Positions 1 through 5,597 of a stretch of DNA of 7,595 nucleotides are shown here, in pieces. This stretch comes from Deltaproteobacteria bacterium (GTDB lineage Bacteria > Desulfobacterota > Binatia > UBA9968). Numbering within the stretch: the stretch's first letter is position 1; every line of letters starts with the position of its first letter. The stretch lies in the NCBI GenBank assembly GCA_005878685.1, contig VBLN01000040.1, forward strand, positions 1-7,595, written 5' to 3'. The translations under genes were made by a program, and so were the position numbers. The notes under the pieces were generated by a model. The model had not been told where the DNA came from, did not search any database, and saw only the letters and a list, made by a program, of their open reading frames with translations.

Positions 1-875
1 CGGAGGAATTGACCGATCTGAGCGTGGTCGCGTGGACTAACCGGCGAGTAAGGTCGTGACGGCTCTCCGATGTCAACTCCGAAATGCTTCATGGCTGATT
101 TCATAACCGGCGGCAAGCCGTACGCGGACCACTTTCCGGGAAAAAGCGCGAAGCAGCGCTGCCAATATCGCGCGCTTTCCACATCCCCGGCGCGGAAAGC
201 CTTGACAACTTGAGCGCCGATCCGCGTTCCCGGCGGTGGCATCGTGGCGCCCGACCCACCCATCATCAGGGTCGCCAGCAGCGGCTGCATGGTGGTGAAG
301 TAGTAGCCCTTTCCCGCAAGATCGATTTGCTCGATCAGTCGCGAAATCTTGGTAATATCGCGCGAGCTCTCCTTGAAGTACCGGACATTATTGATCTCGC
401 TGATTTTGACGAAGGCATCGTTTGGAGGGTCGGCGCCGGGCCCCGGGTTGTGGTAGACGACGATGGGCAGCGGGCTTGCGGAAGCGACCTGAGTGAAAAA
501 CTCCATCAGCTCCGCGATCGTCGGCTGCCCTCCCCAGGGACGCAGAGGCATCAACACTTGGGCCATGTCGCCGCCGATCTTGGCGGCGTATTCGGCGAGA
601 TCGATGGCCTCACGCGCCGACGAGCTGGAGCAGCCAATAAGGACCGGAAGCCGTTTGTCGACCATCTCTGTTCCAATGCGCAGGAGTTCTTTTCGCTCCT
701 CCCGGGAGAGCATGGTATACTCCGCCGCTTCCACTGCGGCGATCGAGATAGCGTCACAATCGGCGACGATAAAGTCGATCTCGCGCCTCAGCGAGTCGTA
801 ATTGACGCGGTCGTCCTCTCCAAAAGGCGTGAGGCAGGCTCCGATAATACCTTTAAGAGGTTTGCTGAGCGCCAT
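1..875 (-). CDS. DapA/NAL-superfamily class I aldolase, 3' end cut by window edge
   Basis: Translating the minus strand from the ATG at 875 gives 291 residues with no stop before the window edge. Family members are about 290-310 residues, so only a short C-terminal piece is missing. The N-terminus (GIIGACLTPFGEDDRVNYDSL) is typical of dihydrodipicolinate synthase and N-acetylneuraminate lyase relatives. The catalytic tyrosine lies in YHNPG (Y141) and the Schiff-base lysine in YFKESSRD (K168), 27 residues apart, as expected for the (beta/alpha)8 fold. The usual GTTGE carboxylate-binding motif is absent; the matching stretch reads ISIAAVEAAEYTML (about 43-56). It is therefore unlikely to be the housekeeping lysine-pathway DapA, and aldol cleavage or a hydratase-aldolase reaction on another oxo-acid is more plausible (inference). 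Its start lies 4 nt after the stop of the cyclase gene, with only a weak ribosome binding site, which implies translational coupling as the last visible gene of a three-gene operon. Confidence 0.9.
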   Translation of the reverse strand, partial: MALSKPLKGIIGACLTPFGEDDRVNYDSLRREIDFIVADCDAISIAAVEAAEYTMLSREERKELLRIGTEMVDKRLPVLIGCSSSSAREAIDLAEYAAKIGGDMAQVLMPLRPWGGQPTIAELMEFFTQVASASPLPIVVYHNPGPGADPPNDAFVKISEINNVRYFKESSRDITKISRLIEQIDLAGKGYYFTTMQPLLATLMMGGSGATMPPPGTRIGAQVVKAFRAGDVESARYWQRCFALFPGKWSAYGLPPVMKSAMKHFGVDIGEPSRPYSPVSPRDHAQIGQFL

Positions 876-879
876 AGCT

Positions 880-1536
880 CTAGTTCAAGACCTCGGCCAC
901 GATGCGCGCGTGACCGGCATCGCTTCCCTTCACTCTCAGTGGAAGGGCCAGGATCCGTGTCTTTCTGCCGACAATTTCTCCCAGGTTCGTCATGTTTTCC
1001 GCAATCAAGACTCCGTTCCCCAGCAGTGTCTTGTGGACGGGGAAGTCAAAGCCCTTAGATCGCATTGGCGTCGGCAAGTCGACCGTGATGCAGTCGATGC
1101 CGAAAAGCTTGACTCCCCTTTTGACCATCCACTCTGCCGCATCGACGGAAAGATAGGGATGAACGTTGTAATCAGGACTCTCGAATTTTTCGTCCCAGCC
1201 GGTGTAGAGCATTACGATATCGCCTCGTTGAACCGGAACACCAGCGCTTTCAAAATCCTTGGCCGTAACCTCCTCCCCTCCCCTCTTCTTTACCGCGATC
1301 ACGGCTCCGGGACCGACGAACGATCCGAGCGGGAGCTGTTCGATCGATTTTCCGTTCGGGACAATATGGACAGGCGCATCTACATGCGTTCCGGCATGAC
1401 ATGGAAGCGAAATTTCGGTCACGTTCAGCGCATGCCCTTTCTCCAAGCTAAAGCATCTCTGGACATGGACGGCCGGCAGCACCGGAATCTTGGGCATCCC
1501 TTCGTAGATTAACCGCGAGAGATCAACCATTTCCAT
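880..1536 (-). CDS. Cyclase/arylformamidase-family metal-dependent hydrolase
   Basis: A 218-residue protein of the cyclase family (PF04199), which includes kynurenine formamidase KynB and isatin hydrolase. These enzymes hydrolyse amide or lactam bonds at a zinc or manganese centre. The signature HAGTHVDAPVH spans residues 47-57 and supplies H47, H51, D53 and H57. H168 and E180, 12 residues apart, match the spacing of the remaining metal ligands in KynB. GIDCITVDLP (146-155) and the LLGNGVLIAENMTNL segment are also family-typical. The frame stays open to an ATG at 1566, but that would overlap the upstream gene; the ATG at 1536 has AGGAGG six bases before it and is preferred. Length is normal for the family. 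It sits between an oxidase-like gene and an aldolase gene. There is no tryptophan-pathway partner, so kynurenine formamidase activity is not supported and the substrate is unknown. Confidence 0.9.
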   Translation of the reverse strand: MEMVDLSRLIYEGMPKIPVLPAVHVQRCFSLEKGHALNVTEISLPCHAGTHVDAPVHIVPNGKSIEQLPLGSFVGPGAVIAVKKRGGEEVTAKDFESAGVPVQRGDIVMLYTGWDEKFESPDYNVHPYLSVDAAEWMVKRGVKLFGIDCITVDLPTPMRSKGFDFPVHKTLLGNGVLIAENMTNLGEIVGRKTRILALPLRVKGSDAGHARIVAEVLN

Positions 1537-1540
1537 CGGG

Positions 1541-1550
1541 CTCCTCCTTA
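1541..1550 (-). promoter_or_regulatory. Strong Shine-Dalgarno overlapping the upstream stop codon
   Basis: The minus strand reads TAAGGAGGAG. The first three bases are the stop codon of the CADD/PqqC-like gene and AGGAGG is a near-perfect ribosome binding site ending six bases before the ATG at 1536. This fixes the cyclase start and indicates coupled translation of the two genes. Confidence 0.8.
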
Positions 1551-2288
1551 CCGGCCGTTTCTCCATTTGACATAGAGTGGTTCCCTGTCCACAAAGGCCC
1601 GTTTAATGCCGTCGAAAGCCAACCAAAACTGGTCCAGCGTCTTTTGCACCGCCTGACGGACTTGCTCTTGTTGAATATCGGTCACCGCGTATCGTTCGAC
1701 GGCAACCGGTCCCACCTTCATATGCTCTTCATCGACCCCCATGTGGAGCGTCCAGTAGCGGATATCCTCGGAGTTCCTGTCAAAGCCGTAATAGTTGGTC
1801 AAACCATTGACGATGCGTGTCATCCGCTCGCTAGCGGTTCCCTCCAAGCAGAAACCCTGGCTGGCAAAAAGTTCGAGCCATGTCCTCTGATACATGAGCA
1901 GCTCGCGCCAGTCGAGAAAGGCGGACGTTTCGGGCAACGGCTCCACGCGCTCGAGTTCTTCCATGGCGTAACCGCAAGCCTTGGCAAAACGGATGTAAAG
2001 CCCCTTATGGCTGTCTGTGCCTGTAATCTCTCCGGTGCCCTCTTCGACGACATTCTCGATCCACATCTTTTCCAGTTCAGGGTCATCCGGGCAGCGACCG
2101 AGCATAGCAGCTATCGGCTTGGGAAACGGCTTGGGAAAGAAAAGATAGAACTGGCCGACAAATCCCTTGAGTTGATCGTTAGTCAGCTTTCCCTCCTCAA
2201 TCATTCCGACGACCGGATGATCCTTCGAGTGCTTCTTTCGAACCATTGCCTCAATTTCCCTAACGAACTCTTTACCGGAAAGTGCCAT
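1548..2288 (-). CDS. CADD/PqqC-like heme-oxygenase-fold diiron oxidase
   Basis: A 246-residue protein resembling chlamydial CADD, PqqC and the iron-containing redox enzyme (TenA-like) group. These are all-helical heme-oxygenase-like proteins, several of which use a diiron centre for oxidative chemistry. All six ligands known for CADD have counterparts here: E82 or E83 (VVEEGTG), H94 (DSHKGLY), E149 (CLEGTASER), and H182, D186 and H189 (LHMGVDEEHMKVG), with the same H-x3-D-x2-H spacing. Further similarity is seen at GLTNYYGF and at the helix after H94 that ends in MEELERVEP. No signal peptide is seen, so it should be cytosolic. It is the first gene of the operon with the cyclase and aldolase and no pqq genes are present, so a PQQ role is unlikely. 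No strong ribosome binding site precedes the ATG at 2288; that start is kept because the first helix aligns with CADD. A non-redox TenA-type thiaminase is less likely because the metal ligands are intact. Confidence 0.85.
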   Translation of the reverse strand: MALSGKEFVREIEAMVRKKHSKDHPVVGMIEEGKLTNDQLKGFVGQFYLFFPKPFPKPIAAMLGRCPDDPELEKMWIENVVEEGTGEITGTDSHKGLYIRFAKACGYAMEELERVEPLPETSAFLDWRELLMYQRTWLELFASQGFCLEGTASERMTRIVNGLTNYYGFDRNSEDIRYWTLHMGVDEEHMKVGPVAVERYAVTDIQQEQVRQAVQKTLDQFWLAFDGIKRAFVDREPLYVKWRNGR

Positions 2289-2330
2289 AGGCTATATTTT
2301 CTTCGGGATTCCTTTGCTTCGTGGTCTCGA

Positions 2331-2384
2331 TGCCCCCGGCGGGATTCGAACCCACGGCCTCCGGGATCGGGAGGTCTATCCATG
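2331..2384 (-). pseudogene. Decayed tRNA gene, 3' portion retained
   Basis: On the minus strand the T arm is intact at 2355-2339 (stem GTGGG, loop TTCGAAT, stem CCCGC). It is followed by a 7-nt acceptor strand CGGGGGC (2338-2332) and discriminator A (2331), with no encoded CCA. Upstream, AGCCCATGGATAGA resembles a D arm, but no 5' acceptor strand GCCCCCG is found. The stretch between D-like arm and T arm is about 6 nt too short and no anticodon loop with T33 can be drawn. The 3' part resembles bacterial tRNA-Arg genes (from memory). I read it as a tRNA remnant: either a decayed gene or the copy of a tRNA 3' end left at the far side of an integrated element. A functional tRNA is unlikely. Confidence 0.6.
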
Positions 2385-2446
2385 GGCTGATACCAGTCTA
2401 CTTCAGCTCATATCATACTGAAATGGTGGAGCAAAGAGTTCGCGGT

Positions 2447-2520
2447 CGCTATCTCAAGTCATCTGACTCATGGGGAAGCTTCAATAGCGACGCTATCGTG
2501 GCTGTATCCGTCCAATAGCA
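2447..2520. promoter_or_regulatory. Cluster of CGCTAT/ATAGCG half-sites, possible operator
   Basis: The hexamer CGCTAT occurs at 2447-2452 and 2491-2496 and its complement ATAGCG at 2484-2489; a near copy, ATAGCA, lies at 2515-2520. The middle two form a 13-bp odd palindrome (2484-2496). A separate inverted repeat, AGTCA-TC-TGACT, lies at 2457-2468. The cluster is about 160-230 nt upstream of the oxidase operon and downstream of the tiny ORFs, where a promoter for the operon would be expected. No convincing -35/-10 pair was found. The operator role is inference. Confidence 0.3.
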
Positions 2521-2600
2521 ATGGCGCGTTGTCGCACATCGCGGCGAGCAGGAGAGGATCGATTTAGAGGAAAGAGGGTTAGCTCACAGGCGGACTTACT

Positions 2601-2699
2601 TTACCATGGCGCGGTCTCTATCAGCAGCATGAGAATAACGCTGAGTCCCGCCGCGAGGATGACAACAAGGCCGTCCAGCAGACGTGAATAGATATGCAT
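2601..2699 (-). CDS. Tiny 32-residue single-helix membrane protein (hypothetical)
   Basis: A minus-strand ORF from the ATG at 2699 to a TAA at 2601-2603. It is preceded by GAGGGAG, with the last six bases before the ATG being AAACTT, which is good ribosome binding site spacing. The peptide starts MHIYSRLLDG and continues into one hydrophobic helix, LVVILAAGLSVILMLLI (about 11-27), ending ETAPW. Basic residues before the helix suggest a cytoplasmic N-terminus. I do not recognise the family. It lies 38 nt after the stop of another tiny membrane ORF on the same strand, and the two look like a co-transcribed pair. Small subunits of membrane complexes (CydX- or KdpF-like) and type I toxins have this general form, but no partner or antitoxin RNA is evident, so no function is assigned. 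Confidence 0.5.
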   Translation of the reverse strand: MHIYSRLLDGLVVILAAGLSVILMLLIETAPW

Positions 2700-2737
2700 A
2701 AGTTTCTCCCTCACTTCAAAATGCCGATTCGCACCCT

Positions 2738-2851
2738 TCACCTAAGCAGCAAGCTGACAGTCATTGCGGCGATTACACAAATCAAAACAGTCATAACGAA
2801 TAAATCATCTTGGCGCGTCAAGTGATCCCGCATGAGAATTCGTTTTTTCAT
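2738..2851 (-). CDS. Tiny 37-residue single-helix membrane protein (hypothetical)
   Basis: A minus-strand ORF from the ATG at 2851 to a TGA at 2738-2740. A GGAGG ribosome binding site lies four bases before the ATG. The N-terminus is short and charged (MKKRILMRDHLTRQDD), followed by one hydrophobic helix, LFVMTVLICVIAAMTVSLLL (about 17-36), and a final arginine. Length and layout match small inner-membrane proteins with the N-terminus inside. It is the first of two neighbouring tiny membrane ORFs between mlaC and the tRNA remnant. The family is not recognised. Support for coding comes from the ribosome binding site, the clean helix and the matching neighbour, not from homology. Confidence 0.5.
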   Translation of the reverse strand: MKKRILMRDHLTRQDDLFVMTVLICVIAAMTVSLLLR

Positions 2852-3010
2852 CTGTCCTCCAAAGCGTTAAAAGCCCTCGCCTCTACTCTTCATAACCCTG
2901 CCACCAGAGAACCGCTGGGTAAATCCCGGGATCCGTAAAGAAAAATGAAAAACGCAAAACCAGTGTTAGGTCGGAGTTCTATCATTTGTTCGGTTTGTTC
3001 CGCTTAGAAG

Positions 3011-3727
3011 TCAGCGCGGCGGCGCGGGGGACCCCGCCGACAGAATCGAATAGGAAACAATGGCATCTAGTCGCAACCTTTCCGACCCAAATCCTTTAAC
3101 TCTCCTCTCTTGCAAGCCCTTGAGCAGCTCATCAAACGAAGCGCTAGTAAGAATACGGTTGAATTGAGAGCGATAGTTGTTAACAAGGCTAACGTTTTCA
3201 ATCACCATGTCATAGACCTTCCAGTCCCCGTTAGCGGAGTGCAACCTATAGTTAATATCAAACTCTTGTCCCTTCCGGGGGACCGTCTTGGTCGCTACTT
3301 CGGAGAAGCCTCCATTCTCAGTTTCACGCAGATAGACAAATTTTTCACCGACGTAGGCCTCGATCTTGTTTAGATAAAAATCTTCTAGGAGGTCGGTGAA
3401 TAGCTTCACAAACTCACCTTGCTCCTCTGGGGTGCAGCCTTGCCAGTGGGATCCCAGGGAGCGCTTGGCTATCTCTGCGAAGTCAAACCTCGAGTTGATG
3501 ACCTGCCGCAATTTGGCACGGCGTTCCTTCTTTCCAGCGTCTGGTCCCAGACGTGGGTCCTGGAGGATGGCCAGAACCTTTTCTATAGTTGCGCGAATCT
3601 GCTTGCCTGATTCGTCCGCCCTCAAGGGTAAAGGGATCAAAAGAAAAAAGATCCCGGCTAGAGCCCAGGCTGTCCTTTTGGATTTCCATCGCTGGTCGAT
3701 GCTACTTAGAGTCATGAGCCTCACCAT
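3011..3727 (-). CDS. mlaC: MlaC/Ttg2D-family phospholipid-binding periplasmic protein
   Basis: The 238-residue product carries a Sec-type signal peptide: KSKR followed by a hydrophobic stretch AWALAGIFFLLIPLPLRA, with likely cleavage after A37. The MlaC/Tol_Tol_Ttg2 domain (PF05494) follows at about 40-208, including RFDFAEIAKRSLGSHWQG (80-97), EEQGEFVKLFTDLLEDFY (101-118) and NGDWKVYDMVIENVSLVNNY (166-185). Family members ferry phospholipids across the periplasm for the Mla system, or act in hopanoid transport (HpnM). No mlaFEDB or hpn genes accompany it here, so it is an orphan. About 30 residues after LLKGLQERR have no obvious family counterpart and may be a lineage-specific tail or an extension by stop loss. 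The ATG at 3727 directly follows the TAG of the upstream small gene; the ATG at 3715, with GGTGAGG just before it, is an alternative start. Confidence 0.88.
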   Translation of the reverse strand: MVRLMTLSSIDQRWKSKRTAWALAGIFFLLIPLPLRADESGKQIRATIEKVLAILQDPRLGPDAGKKERRAKLRQVINSRFDFAEIAKRSLGSHWQGCTPEEQGEFVKLFTDLLEDFYLNKIEAYVGEKFVYLRETENGGFSEVATKTVPRKGQEFDINYRLHSANGDWKVYDMVIENVSLVNNYRSQFNRILTSASFDELLKGLQERRVKGFGSERLRLDAIVSYSILSAGSPAPPR

Positions 3728-3913
3728 CTAGTGCCACCATCGAGAAGGCGGCCTGGAGTTGTGCAAAAGATCCGAGACAATATAAGCAACCACCTTGTAG
3801 AGTTCTTCCTCGTCTTGGACGAAGCAGGCAGTTTCATCGGTCACCGCCACGATAAGGTCGCCTAAGGTGCTCTTCCATATCCCTTCACTGCTCATACCCA
3901 TCCATCCCTTCAT
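3728..3913 (-). CDS. Small conserved-looking protein of unknown function
   Basis: A 61-residue ORF whose TAG stop abuts the mlaC ATG. The core, STLGDLIVAVTDETACFVQDEEELYKVVAYIVSDLL split over residues 15-50, is acidic and probably helical, with no signal peptide or transmembrane segment. I do not recognise a named family. Methionines at positions 1, 5 and 7 are all possible starts: AAGGG lies just before M5, whereas M1 has only a distant GGGA. The abutting stop and start, the codon-like composition and the well-formed amphipathic protein support a real gene coupled to mlaC. The reverse-strand frame in the same region has no better claim. Confidence 0.6.
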   Translation of the reverse strand: MKGWMGMSSEGIWKSTLGDLIVAVTDETACFVQDEEELYKVVAYIVSDLLHNSRPPSRWWH

Positions 3914-3968
3914 ACATTGGTCTTTTCCCGTGACTTCCGAGATTTTCCCACAGGGCGGCCGGAAGCCG

Positions 3969-4193
3969 TCAGTAAATGATAGACCCTGCCTCTATCTGTT
4001 TTTTCCGGCTCTCATATTCTCTCCGTGATATTCTTTCGCTCTTAAAATCATCTTCCAGCTTATCCATCTGTCGCTTGGCGTTAATTTCGTAGGCCGCTCC
4101 TGTCGCCAAACTCCCTGCGGCTGCTCCCCCCAAGAATTGACATCCCCATTGACAAAGGCTCATGAAGATCAACAGCGCCACATACTTTTTCAT
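3969..4193 (-). CDS. Small secreted/lipoprotein-like protein with SHOCT-like tail
   Basis: A 74-residue protein with an N-terminal export signal (MKKYVALLIFMSLCQWGC). C18 preceded by glycine could be lipidated, though the lipobox is imperfect because Q and W occupy positions -3 and -2. A Gly/Ala-rich segment, GGAAAGSLATGAA (22-34), follows and resembles a glycine zipper. The charged C-terminal helix pair, KLEDDFKSERISRREYESRK (45-64) then KQIEAGSIIY, fits the pattern of SHOCT-like short C-terminal domains (xISxxEYxxRK). Such proteins are usually cell-envelope associated and of unknown role. The start is well supported: AAGGAGGG lies nine bases upstream of the ATG. It sits 72 nt downstream of the DHH gene and 55 nt upstream of the 61-residue gene. 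Confidence 0.75.
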   Translation of the reverse strand: MKKYVALLIFMSLCQWGCQFLGGAAAGSLATGAAYEINAKRQMDKLEDDFKSERISRREYESRKKQIEAGSIIY

Positions 4194-4228
4194 TTTTTGA
4201 AACCCTCCTTTTTTATTTTACTCCTGAG

Positions 4229-4253
4229 CTCTCCTGTCATCGTTGCAGGGGAG
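4229..4253 (-). other. Imperfect hairpin between DHH gene and small lipoprotein gene
   Basis: CTCCCCTG and CAGGAGAG on the minus strand can pair over 8 bp with one mismatch around a 9-nt loop. No T-tract follows in the direction of transcription, so it is not a classical intrinsic terminator. It could be an RNA processing or stability element, or chance. Confidence 0.25.
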
Positions 4254-4265
4254 TCATCTTATTCT

Positions 4266-5405
4266 TCATTCCTTGCGGCCGATGGCCTGAAGAAATTTCT
4301 CCCGCACGAGCTCACAGGCCATGCGGTAAAGAAGCTCTCGGTCAGGGGATTGAGCCAGGAGCCCTAACGGGATTTGAAATCCCCCTTTATCTCTAATGTT
4401 CCCTCCGCCGTAATAGGTTTGCCTCTCTTCATTAAGGCCGAAGGCTTTCTTTAGAAACGCATCGGGATTGATTGAGTCACTGCGGGTGCGGATCGAACCG
4501 TCGATGTTCTTGCCGTCTACGATGCCGAATGCTAGGACGGTCTCGGTCCCTTCACGTCTAAGTAGGAACTCTGCGGCCTGTGGAATGCCGTCCCGGTGTT
4601 CGCCGCGTACAAAGCCAACATCGGTGAGGATGAAATTGTCGACCACCTGTTTATTCTCCAGGGCCTTCTGGATCATGTCCATCACCGCCGGCTTGAGAGA
4701 TTGGGCGGAGATCTTTTTGAGCAGCGACTGGTCGACGCAAGGCCAAAGATACGATGCCGCCTCGAATTCCAGCCGGCTCACCTCAAGCCAAGCCATGGTG
4801 TCTGAACGCATGCCGTGCATGAGCGCTGTGGCCAAGCGTATCTGGTCGATTTCTCTGGGGTTGAGCCCCTTAGGGAACCGCGCTCGTAGGTACTCGGTGT
4901 AGATAGCAGCCGTGGAGGCGACGTCCTCGCGAATGTCTACAAACTCGGCGGGAACCTCGCCAGCGCGCCTATGATGATCGACCAAAGAGAGCAGGGCTTT
5001 GCCGGCCAGCTTGTCTGAAATCGGGTTGTCAATTTTCTGGGTGTCGACAAACGCAACTGCGCTGAAGCGATGTAGATCAAACCTATCGTCGTAGAGTTGC
5101 AGATCAATCCCAAGCTGTTTCACCATGGCGCGGTTCTCTTGATGGCTGACCTCATGAAAACAAAGCAGCGTGGTGTCGATGTCGAACTGCTCCGCTAGAA
5201 ACTTGTGCGCTAGACCCGAGGCAATACAATCCGGGTCCGGGTAGCCAATCAAGACTACCAAAATCCGCTCCCCTCGATGGCGCACCAGCGCCTTGTGAAA
5301 CTCTTCCCACTTCTTACTGGCGGACTCCTCTGCCCTAAGGTTGACCCGTTCCACTACACGCAGGGAATGTTCTTTATGCGTTATTGACTCAGGTTTGCTT
5401 GCCAT
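4266..5405 (-). CDS. DHH-family phosphoesterase (DHH-DHHA1), variant motifs
   Basis: A 379-residue protein of the DHH superfamily, which includes RecJ, NrnA oligoribonuclease/pAp phosphatase and c-di-AMP phosphodiesterases, all Mn-dependent. Motif I is GYPDPDCIASGLA (54-66, with D57 and D59), motif II FVDT (D121), motif III DHHRR (143-147) and motif IV EDVAST with D161. The DHHA1 substrate-binding part carries SIRTRSDS (304-311) and GGGNIRDKGGFQIPLG (333-348). Two usual histidines are changed: the His that normally precedes xxPDxD is I53, and the GGGH motif reads GGGN (N336). The overall plan is closest to soluble NrnA-like enzymes acting on short nucleotides, but the replacements leave the substrate open. 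An extra 45 or so charged residues precede motif I. No transmembrane or PAS/GGDEF domain is seen, so it is not GdpP. The ATG at 5405 has GAGGA just upstream. It follows a terminator and so probably starts its own transcript. Confidence 0.88.
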   Translation of the reverse strand: MASKPESITHKEHSLRVVERVNLRAEESASKKWEEFHKALVRHRGERILVVLIGYPDPDCIASGLAHKFLAEQFDIDTTLLCFHEVSHQENRAMVKQLGIDLQLYDDRFDLHRFSAVAFVDTQKIDNPISDKLAGKALLSLVDHHRRAGEVPAEFVDIREDVASTAAIYTEYLRARFPKGLNPREIDQIRLATALMHGMRSDTMAWLEVSRLEFEAASYLWPCVDQSLLKKISAQSLKPAVMDMIQKALENKQVVDNFILTDVGFVRGEHRDGIPQAAEFLLRREGTETVLAFGIVDGKNIDGSIRTRSDSINPDAFLKKAFGLNEERQTYYGGGNIRDKGGFQIPLGLLAQSPDRELLYRMACELVREKFLQAIGRKE

Positions 5406-5468
5406 ACGTCCTCGTGTTTTGCCCGTCAGATTTTAATAGTCTGAGTAGATCGATCCTAGAGTGAATCG

Positions 5469-5498
5469 AAAATAACCTGCGCGGCGGGAGAAACTCAA
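5469..5498 (-). promoter_or_regulatory. Possible promoter for the DHH gene
   Basis: Between the terminator at 5524-5559 and the DHH start, the minus strand has TTGAGT (5498-5493) and TATTTT (5474-5469) separated by 18 nt, each matching four of six consensus bases. The position is sensible, but the match is weak. Confidence 0.25.
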
Positions 5499-5523
5499 TT
5501 AGGAGAATTCTGTATTTTAAAGA

Positions 5524-5559
5524 AGAAAAAATCCCGAAAAAGGGATGGGGGAAATCCCT
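5524..5559 (-). terminator. Overlapping double intrinsic terminator after the response regulator gene
   Basis: On the minus strand AGGGAT (5559-5554) pairs with ATCCCT (5546-5541), followed by TTTT. The same ATCCC can instead pair with GGGAT (5535-5531), followed by TTTTTT and more pyrimidines. The two hairpins share a strand and are mutually exclusive, and either one ends in a T-tract. They lie about 40 nt after the response regulator stop and should close the signalling operon. Confidence 0.7.
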
Positions 5560-5597
5560 GAAAGGTAAATTGCTAGTCTGCCGCGGCAATCAGAGGA

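Noticed and set aside
210..1058. Plus-strand ORF of 282 codons
   Set aside because: It lies antisense to the DapA-like and cyclase genes, which have clear family motifs. Its own translation is rich in Arg, Ser and His and has no recognisable domain.
802..1512. Plus-strand ORF of 236 codons
   Set aside because: Fully antisense to the cyclase gene and lacking any motif; a shadow of its codon pattern.
1644..2390. Plus-strand ORF of 248 codons
   Set aside because: Antisense to the diiron oxidase gene and running through the tRNA remnant, whose translated sequence (RRDSNPRPPGSGG) is a familiar artefact of tRNA T arms.
2468..2539. Minus-strand ORF of 23 codons
   Set aside because: No Shine-Dalgarno, no distinctive composition, and it crosses the palindromic repeats.
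2867..2891. Possible leader peptide of about 8 codons upstream of the 37-residue ORF
   Set aside because: AGGG lies only two bases before the ATG, and there is no run of regulatory codons or attenuator hairpin.
3934..3965. Inverted repeat CTTCCG/CGGAAG as a terminator after the small lipoprotein gene
   Set aside because: The stem is only 6 bp with a 20-nt loop and no T-tract; probably chance.
5389..5589. Minus-strand ORF of 66 codons between the response regulator and DHH genes
   Set aside because: It contains the terminator and probable promoter region, overlaps the DHH start, and its protein shows no domain-like pattern or good ribosome binding site.
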